Shown here: piece after piece, positions 45,581 to 56,944 of the stretch | How the letters are laid out: each line of letters starts with the position of its first letter | Numbering within the stretch: the stretch's first letter is position 1 | NCBI GenBank assembly: GCA_047495785.1 | Contig: JBLDXI010000033.1 | Coordinates: forward strand, 62,001 to 126,000 | Origin: Lepidodermella squamata | Lineage: Eukaryota > Gastrotricha | Direction of reading: 5' to 3' | DNA length: 64,000 nucleotides | Notes under the pieces: model-generated | What the model saw: only the letters and a program-made list of their open reading frames with translations | What the model was told of the DNA's origin: nothing | Databases searched by the model: none | Position numbers and translations under genes: made by a program

Positions 45581-48217
45581 CTATAATTCCCATTTCTGCA
45601 TTTTACCAAACGTTTCTGGCGGAAAATCGTCATCGTTGCTAGCCAGTTTTAACGGCGTATCCCCATTTTCATCAGTCTGGTTCAATAAGAAAGCGGCTTC
45701 AGAACGTTCGATCATAAATGATACTATGTTGTATCGTGATTCTTCAATGGCTACATGTAACACGTTTTTCCCGTCATTATTGCGCGCCTTAATATCAGCT
45801 CCACTTTCAAGCAGAAATTCCACATTTCCAATGTTTCCTCGTCGCGCAGCTAACAACAGAGGGGTCCAATTACCAGGCTCATTTGGCATATCGATAGCAT
45901 GACCGACGCGTTCAAGAAGGAGTTTCAAGCAATCTATAGCATCTTTCCCATGAGATGCACAGTGCAAACTTGTGTATCCGTAACCATCGGGTGTCAATTC
46001 CGAGCCAGGAAACAACCCAAGGGCCAATTTCAGTAAATCGACATCACCAGACTCGGCGCACACATGGTAGAATTTCTCCGCCTTCGACGTTTCAGCACGG
46101 ACATCAGCTCCGTGATCGATCATAATTTCAACAATGTCGTAATATCCCTCCCTAGCAGCTCGTAACAGAGCGGTTTCGCCATAGCCATCTCGGCGGTCAA
46201 TTTCGACAGGTTTCTTGAGGAGCCATCTAGAAGAGGGAAGATAAATAAAAATTTCAAAATTTGGGTTACCCTGCCCCCCCCTTAGTTACGCCCCTGCTTT
46301 TTGACTAATTTTTTGTTTGGCTAACCTTACGAGATCCACGTCACCGCTCCCAACTGCATGCCGCAGCAGCGACCTCCCTTTTGAGTCAACCTGGTTCAGA
46401 AAATCAGGGTTCTTCTTCAACAGCAGCTTTACCACATCAATGTGTATATTCGCAGCAGCATGCATTATCGGTAAGACGCCAGCTGTAGAGCCACGATGGG
46501 CGAAATTAGCACCCCGCTCAAGCATATACTTTACAACATCGCAATTGCCGTTAATCGCAGCCAAACATGCAGCAGTATAACCGTTTGTTTCGTCGGTGGC
46601 TTCTAGGTCGAATTTCACATCTTCCACTAGGAATTTTACGACATTCAGGTGACCGCCATTCGCAGCCTCATGTAGCAAATTGAACCCTTCGTTGCTACGT
46701 AATTCTTTCAGCCTAGGCTCCCTAGCCAGCAAAACCTTTAGGACATCCAAGTTGCCATACTGCGAAGCAAGGTGAGATGCTGTTCTGCCATCTGCATCAG
46801 TTGCTAGCGTATCAATTCCAAGTCTTGACAGAAGGAAGTTTAGTTTTTCAGCCGAGCCTTCAGCTGCAACTTGCAGCAACAATGTTTTATCATCATCTCG
46901 CGCATCCTGATGTTGAATTACGATGGGTTCGCAGCCGGTCGGTATTTTCTCGAAGAGCGATTGAAGAGAATCGAAAGTACCAGTCCGAGCAGCGTCATGT
47001 ATTTCGTGATATTCAGTGTTCTAGAATTCAAATGACCACACTCTTAATTTAATAGCAGCATTATCGAAGTCGGTGAAGAGAAAAATATCAGAAACTGATT
47101 TTTACCTCCGATTGTGCTTCATCTATTGCCACAGTTGTACAACTGATATCAGTTGCCTTAGTCAAGATGTCAGAAATTTTTTTGACAAGATCGGTTTCAG
47201 GCCACGTTAACTTGACCACCGAGGAAGTCCATTCACCATTTTCGAATCGCAACAGTTCGTCGCACTAGCAGTTGGAGAAATGATCAAATCAAAAAGTGAA
47301 GCATGGTTTCAAACTTTAAACCTTCCGTCGAGTATCTTTTGATAGTTCATAAAATTTTAAAATACTGCTGTCTGAGACGAATAACAGAGAGGCGTTGATG
47401 CATTCAGAAGCTAACTTTTCCAGTTCATCCAGTCCATCCAACTCATCATTTGAAACCATTTTCTCAAAAATTTCCAGCTGGGTCTTTTTTAATTCTGCCA
47501 TTTTTGCCTTAAGCTGTCCAGCCCGCTTCTGAATAGTTTTCTCCATAACTTCCAAGAGCGCTCTGCAACTGCTGTCAATCTTTTCATTGATTTCATCGAC
47601 AACGCTTTCAATTTTGGAGCGAACGATATGACACCGCTTTCTGACGCGGGTAATCGACGAGTTGTAAGTTTCTCGAAGCTGAATAAATAAAAATATATTT
47701 ACTGAGATGTTAAGCTGAGATTTTACATTATAACTGGCGTATCTAGCCTCCAGGCGAATTCTTTCCAGATGAAATCGATAGCAATTTTCACAGAAGTTCT
47801 CTTCGCAGTGTTTGCACTGTGTGATCTCATCTTTCTGAACGAAGGCCAGATGGTTGCACCCTTCGCCTAATTTTCTCTTCTTCGCACCAATCGGCCCGTC
47901 GCTTTCTAAAGCTTCGATTGCCCTTTTCACGGCGAAATTTGTGCGCAGAGCTGCGAGACCATTCTTCGGCAGAACAGTCTCGGTTCTGCATTCAGGGCAA
48001 AAGACCGATTTTTTGTTATTTTTATTCAGATTCGGAAGACAAGTGGCACAGATCGAATGGCCGCATTCGTTAAGAATCTTAGCTTCAGGTCTCAGTTCCA
48101 AGCACACGGCGCAGCTTAAAGCCTGAAAACATAAGAACTGATGTTTCCAACAGGTTTATAATGATTAGGTACCTCAAAAATCGAACTCCGGACAGACTTC
48201 GGTTTAGCATCAGCCAT
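45581..48217 (-). CDS. RBA6: RING / B-box-like / coiled-coil / ankyrin protein, class A
   Basis: First exon from 48217 (MADAKPKSVRSSIFE). RING (CGHSICATC, CPEC) and zinc module (CNHLAF...CKHCEENFCENCYRFHLE), coiled coil 47680-47323 (LRETYNSSITRVRKRCHIV), module exon about 47268-47107 (CDELLRFENGEWTSSVV), and ankyrin repeats in two exons, about 47021-46323 and 46227-45581. It is the closest relative of RBA7, sharing coding sequence, exon layout and about 165 bp of upstream sequence. The last intron contains the terminus-like CAGGGGCGTAACTA (minus strand, 46296-46283). A CACGTG E-box lies about 70 bp upstream of the start. Confidence 0.84.
46266..46297 (-). mobile_element. Terminal fragment of a DNA transposon in an RBA6 intron
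   Basis: On the minus strand CAGGGGCGTAACTA is followed by a run of G. Termini of this form recur on DNA transposons and MITEs in many animals. Only one end is visible, so it is a remnant. Confidence 0.4.
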
Positions 48218-48385
48218 TATCCACAATATCAATAATAGACTAAAATTAGGAATAAACTACAAAATTTTCCTCACAGGAAGTGGGGCACGTGAACTATGCC
48301 CAGATCCAGATGGTGATGTAGGATGCTAAATCCTCTATCTGTGCCTATGCATGGAGGTGATACTAACATTTAAATCCAGGACTCA
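48218..48385 (-). promoter_or_regulatory. Conserved upstream region of RBA6
   Basis: About 165 bp aligned closely with 53078-53242 upstream of RBA7, including AGGATGCTAAATCCTCTATC-like and CTATGCATGGA stretches. Homology stops abruptly near TTCAAATCCAGGA, the edge of the duplicated block. Confidence 0.5.
48286..48291. promoter_or_regulatory. E-box CACGTG upstream of RBA6
   Basis: Palindromic CACGTG in GGAAGTGGGGCACGTGAA, about 70 bp upstream of the RBA6 start. The same context is kept upstream of RBA7 (53145-53150). bHLH factors such as Myc/Mondo and TFEB/HLH-30 bind this core; the factor here is unknown. Confidence 0.45.
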
Positions 48386-48419
48386 TTTTGAAATTTTCGG
48401 TACTATAATGTACTATGCG

Positions 48420-48960
48420 CGGCCTTATGCTGCTGTTTTCGCTGTACATAGCTGTACATCCTCCGTGCCTCTCACGTTTTTTTGTTAATGCCGTCGAATC
48501 ATTTCGATTCGTGGATATTTTATAATTCCGTATTTTCCGGCAATGCCAGCGCCATCGGTGGCGCTTTTCTCCGACGATTTCTGCCTGGCGTAAGCCCTGT
48601 GGCTTATTCCGGCGGCCTCTCTGGCGGTGCGAGCCTGCCCGACTTGGGGCGGGCTGCCTTTCGTTCTGAATTCTGAAGCTGCCGTACACTGGCCTGCTCT
48701 GGCGGCTAAGCGGCCGTTGCCTGTCGACCTATTCAAGTTTCATGTTTGACCCGTTTGACCCGGCGCGGGTCGGTGCTGTTCGGGAGCCGGTGCCGGCCCG
48801 CGACCTGGATGAGGCGGGCGGCGGATGGCTGGCTGTCGGTGCGGTGTCGGTTTGGCGGTGGTGGATGGGCGGCGGGTGGCTTGCCGCATTTCGGCGCCTC
48901 GACTCGGCCGGCGTTGGCGGCCATGGACGCTTAGATTTTTATGTACATAATTTTTGTGAT
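48420..48960. other. Strongly GC-rich block
   Basis: Bases about 48500-48930 are far richer in G and C than anything nearby except COX5A exon 2. Open frames on both strands are products of composition (runs of Gly, Ala, Arg, Trp) and are not called as genes. Possibly part of a transposon or a transferred fragment. Confidence 0.4.
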
Positions 48961-49119
48961 CAATTGATTGTTATGGTTGTGGTTGCTAACTCGCTTCGTT
49001 GCCGCCCATGTTTAGCCTGCGGGCTGGTGGGCTGGAATTATACCCGAACTAGATTAATAATAAACCACACATTTCTCTCTACAGTTTCATGAATGTCCCT
49101 GCGACTGTCACGGGTGTTC

Positions 49120-49800
49120 GCCTTTGCTGAGTCCCACATCGAAGCTACATCATCATCTAGTCACTCAATTTCGGCTTGATCCTTAGATCGACCCGGCGCA
49201 ACCTGTTCACTACCTTGGAGACCAACATTGACGAAGAAAATTAACTTAATTCGGGATCAAATTAGTGCCCAGCCAATTTGAGGCCAACTGCGAAATGATA
49301 TTACGACTTGCCTACAAATCGCACGCTCCCCGAACGTCTTTTTCTTTCTATGAAGACTTGTTTCTAGCTAAATGGTCGAATTTCGCCGAGGCTGAGCCAT
49401 TTATCGCCCACGTTCGAGGAAAATGGCTAGACTACAAGTGACATAACACGTGGATCGAAGGTATCGCACCTGGTTTACCGTCAGCCAACAACGGCAACAA
49501 AAACTACAATGCAGTTATCAAACGCGACTTCGCGCATCGCGATCAAATGCCATTGGACGGGACGACGGAAACAAAAATACACTGAGATTATTTGCAACAA
49601 CAAAGTTGAATGCGACGATGGCGCTGAAAAAACGCAGCAACCACATCGACAGCGGAGACAGCTGAAGACGCGGAAGAACAGGAACAGGTCCGTTCGGACC
49701 CTAAGTTGGCGTTGACATATTTACCTCAAGGGCTCTTCCGGCCCGGCGCCGCAATCGCCACCCTCACAACTCGAGCAGACAAGTTAGCCACGGCCTTATG
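49120..49800 (+). mobile_element. MULE-type transposase relic
   Basis: In one frame from 49349 the sequence reads YEDLFLAKWSNFAEAEPF, an in-frame stop, then TWIEGIAPGLPSANNGNK and VIKRDFAHRDQMPL. This resembles the W-x-EG-x-x-PG-x-PSTNN ... IK ... RxRMPL segment of Mutator-like transposases. Later frames are broken. The ends (about 49120-49180 and 49645-49800) recur near 53560-53770 without the transposase centre. Confidence 0.6.
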
Positions 49801-49894
49801 CCCGGGGTAGTCAGAAACGCAGCTTCCCTTTACCTATCCTAATGTTCCGATGCGGCATCGGCGAAGCCCCCGATCATTGACGAGTTCACAGTCA

Positions 49895-50260
49895 GTCTTG
49901 AGTTGCCCGAGTTGGTTAACCTAAAATTCGCAAAACTGAATGACATATAATGACATATAATAAATATACCGCTTTCCACTGCTGAACCACTCGTATTTGA
50001 CGAATTCATACCAACTTCCATTTGACAACTTGATGGATAAAGTATTCAATTAATAATCTTAGAAGAATCAATAAATTTCACAAAACTTCATCACTTGTTA
50101 CCCTTCGTTATGCCCTATGAGCATGTATTTGCACCAGTATGTCAAAAGTCAATCACATTCCGCGCTTCAGAACCACAAAAACACTATCTCTAAACACTAA
50201 AATTGAAATAAAATAAAAATACGCCAATAGAGTTCATGATTAACCAAAAAGAGTGACTGT
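49895..50260 (-). pseudogene. Relic of a class B RBA gene
   Basis: Bases 50021-49970 match the first exon of RBA5 and RBA8 (MEVGMNSSNTSGSAVE) and keep a GT donor, but the exon is 52 bases instead of 48, which breaks the phase. The sequence upstream to about 50260 is homologous to the RBA5 5' flank. At 49898-49920 a short piece matches the coiled-coil exon of RBA5 (CTTGAGTTGCCCGAGTTGG). The rest of the gene is gone, with the MULE relic next to it. Confidence 0.7.
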
Positions 50261-50374
50261 GTCATTGCTTCAGATATTTATTAATTTACAAAGAATGTAG
50301 TAGCTTTATAAATCGGGTAGAAAAGAGCGAAGAAAATCATCTGCATATACATATTTCTCCTCATAGTTATGGAC

Positions 50375-53077
50375 CTATAATTGCCATTTCAGCATTTCAT
50401 CATCCAGTTCTGACGGAAAACACTCATCATCGTAAGCCAGTTTTAACGGCGTGTACCCATTTTCATCAGCCTGGTTCAACAAAAAAGCAGCTTCTGGACG
50501 TTTGATCAAGAACGATACAACTCTGTATTGCTCTTCTTCAATGGCTACATGTAACACGTTTTTCCCGTTACTATTGCGTGCCTTGATATCAGCGCCGTTT
50601 TCGAGCAGAAATGCCAAATTTCCAATGTTTCCCCGTCGCGCAGCTAACAACAGAGGGGTCCACTTCATAGGCTCAGTTGGCATATCGATGGCGTGACCGA
50701 CGCGTTCGAGAAGGAATTTCAAGCAATCTATAGCATCTTTCCCATAAGAAGCAGCGTGCAAACTCGTGAATCCGTAATTATCAGGCAACAATTCGGAGCC
50801 AGGAAACAGCTCAAATGCCAATTTTAATAAATCAACATTACCAGACTCGGCACAAACGTGGTAGAATTTCTCCGCATTCGTATTTTCAGCCTGGATATTT
50901 GCTCCGTGATCGATCAGAATTTTAACAACATCGTAATATCCTTCCCTGGCAGCTTGTAACAGAGCAGTTTCGCCATTTTCATCAAGGCGGTCTATTTCGA
51001 CAGGTTTCTTGAGGAGCCATCTAAATTAGAGGAGAGGCAGGGAAAATTGAAAATTTGCCCAAATGAAATACAATCACGACTACTTGAATAATTATTCGAA
51101 TTTAGGGCCACGGGGCCATTTTGTCGAAAACATCTGGCTCATTTGACTTACTTTATGACATTAATATCACCGCCATCAACTGCATGCCGCAGCAGCGACC
51201 TCCCTTTTGAGTCAACCTGGTTCAGGAAATCAGGGTTCTTCTTCAACAGCAGCTTCACCACATCAAGGTTTTTATTCGAGGCAGCATGCATTATTGGCAG
51301 TGCGCCATCTGTAGAGTCACGATGGGCGAAATTAGCACCCCGCTCAAGCAAATACTTTACAACATCGCAATTGCCGTTAATCGCAGCCAAAATTGCAGCA
51401 GTATATCCATTCAATTCGTCAGTGGCTTCCAAGTCGAATTTCTCATCTTCCACCAAGAATTTTACGACATTCAGATGACCGCCACTCGCAGCCTCGTGTA
51501 GCAAATTGAACCATTTGCAGCTACGTAATCCTTTCAAACTAGGCTCCCTTGCCAGCAAAAGCTTTAGGACATCCAAGTTGCCATTTCGCGAAGCAAGGTG
51601 TGCCGCCGTTCGCTGTTCGAAATCCATCGCTAGCGTATCGATTTTAGGTCTTGACAGAAGAAATTCGACTTTTTCAATCGAACTGTCAGCTGCAGCTTGG
51701 AGCAGCAATGTTTTATAGCCATCTCGCGCATCCTGATGATCAATAACGATGGGTTCGCAGCCGGCTGGTATTTGCTGGAAGAGCACTTGAAGCGATTCAA
51801 AACTACCAGTTCGAGCAGCGTCATGGATTACGTGGTATTCAGTGCCCTGAAATGCAAAAACAATAGAAAATCAAATTTACTCTAGCTATAATGAAATCGC
51901 GAATCGCGCTATTGAACCAGATATAGAGAGAAAAGATCAGGAAAAGCCGTAAAATGTACCGTCCTTATTGCTTCATATATAGCCACAGGTGTAGAATCAA
52001 CGTCGGTTGTCTTGGTCAGGATGTCCGCAAATGTTTTGACAAGATCAGATTCAGGCCACGTTAATTTGACCTCAGAAGGATTCCATTCGTCACGCTCGTA
52101 TCGCATCAGCTTACCGCACTAAAATTAGAAAAATGTGTAAAACCCAAGTTGTAAAGCAGGGTTTCCAACCTTTCGTCGAATCGCTCCTGATAATTCATGA
52201 AATTTCAAAATACTTTTGTCTGAGACGAATAACAGAGAAGCATTGATGCATTCGGAAGCCAACTTTTCAAGTTCTTGCAATCCATCCGCTTCATCGTTTG
52301 AAATCATTTTCTCGAATATTTCGAGCTGGGCCATTTTGAACTCAGCCGTTTTTGCCTTAAGCTGTCCAGCCCGCTTCTGAATAGTTTTCTCCAAAGCTTC
52401 TAAGAGCGCTCTGCAACTGCTGTCAATCTCCGCATTGACCGCATCGGAAACGCTTTCAATTTTCGAGCGAATGATTTGGCACCGTTTTCTAACGCAGGTC
52501 ACCGACGAGGTGAAAGTTTCTCGAAGCTGAATATAAATGAATATAGGTATATTTTGATATTTTAAGCTAGGTTTTTACGTTATAACTGGCATATCTAGCC
52601 TCTAGGCGTATTCTTTCCAGGTGACACCGGTAGCAGTTCTCGCAGAAGTCCTTTTTGCAGTGTTTGCACCGTGTGATCTCATCTTTCTCAACAAACGCCA
52701 GATGATTGCACCCTTTGCCTAATTTTCTCTTCTTCGCACCAATCGGCCCGTCGCTTTCTAAAGCTTCGATTGCTCTTTTCACGGCGAAATTTGTCCGCAG
52801 AGCTGCGAGACCATTCTTTGGCAGAACAGTCTCAGTTCTGCATTCAGGGCAAAATACCGATTTCTTGTTATCTTCATTCAGCTTAGAAAGACATGTGGCA
52901 CAAATCGAATGGCCGCATTCGTTCAGCATTTTAACTTCGGGGCTCAGTTCCAAGCATACGGTGCACCTCAAAGCCTGAAAACATAAGAACTGAATGTTTG
53001 CAACATATTTTTAATGATTAATGATTAGTTACCTCAACAATCGAACTCCGGACAGACTTCGGTTTTGCATCGGTCAT
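50375..53077 (-). CDS. RBA7: RING / B-box-like / coiled-coil / ankyrin protein, class A
   Basis: First exon from 53077 (MTDAKPKSVRSSIVE). RING (CTVCLELSPEVKMLNECGHS, CPEC) and zinc module (CNHLAF...CKHCKKDFCENCYRCHLE), coiled coil about 52527-52171, module exon about 52118-51960 (CGKLMRYERDEWNPSEVKLTW), and ankyrin repeats in two exons, about 51846-51150 and 51021-50375. It ends in LKWQL where its sisters end in QKWVL or QKWEL. The pair RBA6/RBA7 shares whole ankyrin stretches (LLKKNPDFLNQVDSKGRSLL) and the E-box promoter region, so it is a recent duplicate. Neighbouring remnants show that the copied block also included a class B gene. Confidence 0.84.
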
Positions 53078-53144
53078 TATCCCCAATATCAATAATAAAC
53101 TAGATTAGGAATCAACTAGATAAATTTCCTCATAGGAAGTGGGG

Positions 53145-53150
53145 CACGTG
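53145..53150. promoter_or_regulatory. E-box CACGTG upstream of RBA7
   Basis: Same GGAAGTGGGGCACGTGAA context as at RBA6, about 70 bp upstream of the start codon. It is retained although nearby bases differ. Confidence 0.45.
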
Positions 53151-53242
53151 AAATTATGTCCAGAACCATGCTGATGTGGGATGCTAAATCCTCTATCTGT
53201 GTCTATGCATGGAAGTGATAGTAAGATTCAAATCCAGGAAAG

Positions 53243-54142
53243 CACAAGGCATTACAAAGTGCTGATTATCTCAAATGCTATAAATAATCAACAGGACCTT
53301 ACGTTACGGGGCCTATTAAAACTTTCTTCCATTCGCCCGGGGTAGACTTCTCAACTCGGAACTCGTGTCTAACATGGGCGAGGAACAAAAAGAACAAGCC
53401 CATAAAATAATCACACAAATACTTGACAAGGAGCTTCTAAAAAAGCTCAATCTAACCGACCATTTGAAAAATAATTTAAATGTATTTGAAATTTTCAGCC
53501 AATCCAGTTTGCGAAATTTTCAATCGGTGCCGAAAATCCGACAGTCCCACGCGCTCGTCTTTGCCGAGTCCCACATCGAAGCTACATCATCATCATCTAG
53601 TCAGCCAATTTCGGCCTGGTCTTTAAAACGATTCGACGCACCACATTGAGCTTTTCAAAGCGGAGACAGCAGAAGACGAGGATAAACAGGTACACGGCCG
53701 GTCGGGCCCTAGTTGGGGCTGACATACCGTATTGCTGCAACTACTAACCCGGGCTGATGCAAAGTTCGAGGGCTGAAAATCCCCCAAAACTGGGCTTCTA
53801 TTTGAGAGTGGGGTTATACAACTAGAGCTCTCATATACCAACACGTCTCGAATTTTGGATTACTCCTAATTTTTTTACTACAGTCGTTGTTCGTTGTATA
53901 ATTGATTGTTGCGACTCATATAACGGCCTTAATAGACATTGTCTCCCAGCCTTAATGTTATTTTAATCGTCCCTTTTCACACCGATCTCTCAACAATTGA
54001 CGTATGCCGCTTAGGAACTACGGGCCGATATAAGGAATTAGCTGAGAAAATACATTATTGCACTTTTAATTTTTGATTCAAGTACACAGTAATATTACAG
54101 AGAAATGGGAAACAATGTAGTTCAGTAAAAAAATAAGTAAAT
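53243..54142. other. Spacer RBA7-RBA8 with a transposon deletion derivative
   Basis: Bases about 53560-53770 match the two ends of the MULE-like relic at 49120-49800 (GAGTCCCACATCGAAGCTAC, then GCGGAGACAGC and GGGCCCTAGTTGG) but lack its centre, as expected of a non-autonomous derivative. A plus-strand frame at 53365-53649 is not recognised. No gene is called. Confidence 0.5.
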
Positions 54143-56681
54143 TTAAGCCGCGATGATTTGACGCATTCGTTCGAGAAGATCAGCGGGAAAATTAGGCTTT
54201 GCAGCAACGATTGGCAAGACGCCAGAGCCATTTTTGCATTGCAACAGCTGTCCAGCAACAGGAAGCTTCAGAATACTGTCAATCACATCAGGAGATAAAT
54301 GTTCAATCGCAATATGAAGAGCGTTGTTCCCGCTATCGTCAACAATAGCTGGATCGGCTCCTTTGCTGATGAGGTATTCAAAGGCTGAAACGTGATTAGC
54401 TTCGGCACAAATCATCAACGCAGTAGTTGGCGGCTGCTTTTTTACAGAAGCTTTCAGATTAACAGGCGTGGAATGAGACTCTATGAAATAGGACATCATT
54501 GCCGTAGCAGCATCGTCATTTTTACATGAAGCGGCGTAGTGCAGCGCCGTTTCGTTGTAAGCCGTTGGGAATTTCTCGATCATGTATTTCACAACAGGCA
54601 AGCTACCACTCTCAACAGCGCGGAAGAAGGCAGTCATTTTGGAATTTTGCTTGCAATTCACATCGAAGCCGTTTTCGACGAGAAGCGCAACAGCTTCCAC
54701 GTTGCAACTATAAGCGACAACATGGATCGCAGAAAGCGTATTGAGCTCTTGATTTCGACAGGTTGCCATCAATTCCTTCATTACATCAACACTACCCTTG
54801 AAGCAAGCAGCCAGAAAAGCAGTGTAGCCAGCTTCAGTAGTAGCATTCAACATGGTAGCATCCCTACTCGCTATAATTCTCACGGCTTCAACCTGATTAT
54901 TGGTGGCGGCAACGTGAATCGGCATCATGTCTTTCCTTGTCAACCGCATGTTTGCTCCCAGTTCCAGAAGAAACTTGACCATCTGCGAGTTCCCCTTTTC
55001 ACACGCAACATGAAGAGCAGTGTTCCTACTGGAATCGGCTATGTCAACTATTGCTTTGAATTGCTCAACAGCACCAATAGGGACCTTGCCGTTGGAAGCC
55101 ATCAAATGCAAAACTGTTCGGCCCTTTCTATCAAGAACTTTCACGATTGAAGGGTCTATTTTCAGGATATGATCAAGTACTTCTGGGAAACTAGCCGCCA
55201 GATGGCAGATTGTTTCGCCGTTGGTATCGCCCAGTTTCAAGTCTTCCAATGACAAGCGAGGCGTCAACGTTTGAAAAATTTCCATAGATCCTGAAGCCAC
55301 CGCTTGATGAAGAACCGTTCTTCCTTGATCAGTTTCATCAACATGCCGAATTATCAAATCAAGTCCAGCTTCCGGAACCTTGCTTAGCAAATCTTCGAAG
55401 TTTTCAGTTTTCCCATTTTTCGCTGATTGATGAAATTCCCAGTACATATATTCCTGGGTATTGTAGGGAATACATTTTTGATACGAAATAAGCGAGAATA
55501 ACTGACCTTTGCATCCAATTTCTCCACTTGAGTAACGACGCGGTGAAACGTGAAACTTTTGCTCAATAGGCGTTTCGTTGATTCTACAAAGCTGACGTCA
55601 ATGAGTGTCGCGTAATTTGAATTGGCAGCTTCGCTGTTCTCAATCGCCAGCATTTCGACAACCTCAAAATGGAAATGGCAATACGAGCATAATTAGTGTT
55701 CTATTATGACTCATCTGAATGACACAAGCTTACATTTTGACACTGTTCTGTTACAGTCGCATGGAGACGGATAAATTTCGCGCCTGAGTTGAACAAAAGT
55801 GGGGCTGATTGTACATCTTTGATCAGTCCATCAAAATCGCCTGTGGCGTCCATCAGCTCGGCACTGTTTTCCAACGAGTGCAGTTGATCCGCTATGAAAT
55901 GGTCAACTTGGCTGGTTAAATGATCACAATGCTGTTTAATGGCATCCTGTAATGAAGCAATCAAATTTTCTCCGGTTTTTCGAATTTCCTCCTTGATTTG
56001 CACAGCGCTATTTTTGATTTTCGACCGAATAACATCAAGTTGGCCCAGGGCATGCGAGCGAGCATTTTCGCGTTTAGATTCAAGCTGAAAGTTCGAAAGA
56101 GATATATCGCAGTTTGAAACTAAACTGTTAAGATTTACTAACCCAGCTGTGAGCGAAGAAAATCTCACTTCGCATGTGTTCAAGATGAGCAACGAAACAA
56201 GATGGACAAAATTGAGCGTCGCAATGGCCGCATAGTTTCGCGTTAGATCGTGACAAGTTGGAAAGATGCATACAAGATTCGCCCAGCTTTGACTTTTTCA
56301 TGTTGTCATTTTCCTCCTTCAAAACTTGTACGGCTTGTTTCACTGCGATATTGGCTAAAAAATTCGATTTAAGGTAAGACTATTTCAAATTTACTGCGCT
56401 TACACTTGATTGTATCCATCGTAACATTCGCCTTACTGCGGCACTCTGGGCAAACAACTTGGGTGAATTTCGGCATTTTGATCAATATCGATTCGATGCA
56501 TTTGGAGCAGAATGAATGACCACATTGCGGAAGAATTTTCGGGTCGTTTGCCAATTCGAGACATATTGTGCACGTAAGAGCCTGAAGTCATAAAAGAGAA
56601 ACGGTCATTCAAGATAGACCTCACTAGACATACCGCTTCCACTGGGCAGCCAGTATTAGACGAATTCGTGCCAATGTCCAT
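54143..56681 (-). CDS. RBA8: RING / B-box-like / coiled-coil / ankyrin protein, class B
   Basis: First exon from 56681 (MDIGTNSSNTGCPVEA). RING exon (CTICLELANDPKILPQCGHS, CPEC), a separate zinc module exon (CMHLSN...CGHCDAQFCPSCFVAHLE), coiled coil about 56084-55734 (LESKRENARSHALGQLDVI), module exon (VVEMLAIENSEAANSNYATL), and one ankyrin exon to 54143. Exon layout is the same as RBA5, with an intron between RING and zinc module that classes A and C lack. The ankyrin array begins EYMYWEFHQSAKNGKTENF and has about 12 repeats. It lies 263 bp from RBA9. Confidence 0.82.
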
Positions 56682-56944
56682 TTAATGGTTCGATATAATA
56701 ACAAATGAGTTGTTACTTCTAAATAAAATGCGAATAACATAGCTTTTTCGGGGCAAGATATCAAGGCTTTTCGTTTGACTTTACGTGAATTGATATAACA
56801 ATTATTAAAAAAAAACACTGGTGTAAAACTGAATAGTTTCAATACCCTCGAATGGGTCAAAGTTAACAAACATTTACTGCAAAAATTTAAAAAGGATAAA
56901 GTAACAGGAAATACTGAGATGCAAGGATTTTTCTGCAACTTGTC

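Noticed and set aside
48742-49092. 116-codon plus-strand frame
   Set aside because: Its composition (Gly, Trp, Arg, Ala runs) follows the GC-rich block and both strands are open alike; no coding evidence.
54539-55150. 203-codon plus-strand frame
   Set aside because: It lies wholly antisense to the RBA8 ankyrin exon and has no recognisable motifs.
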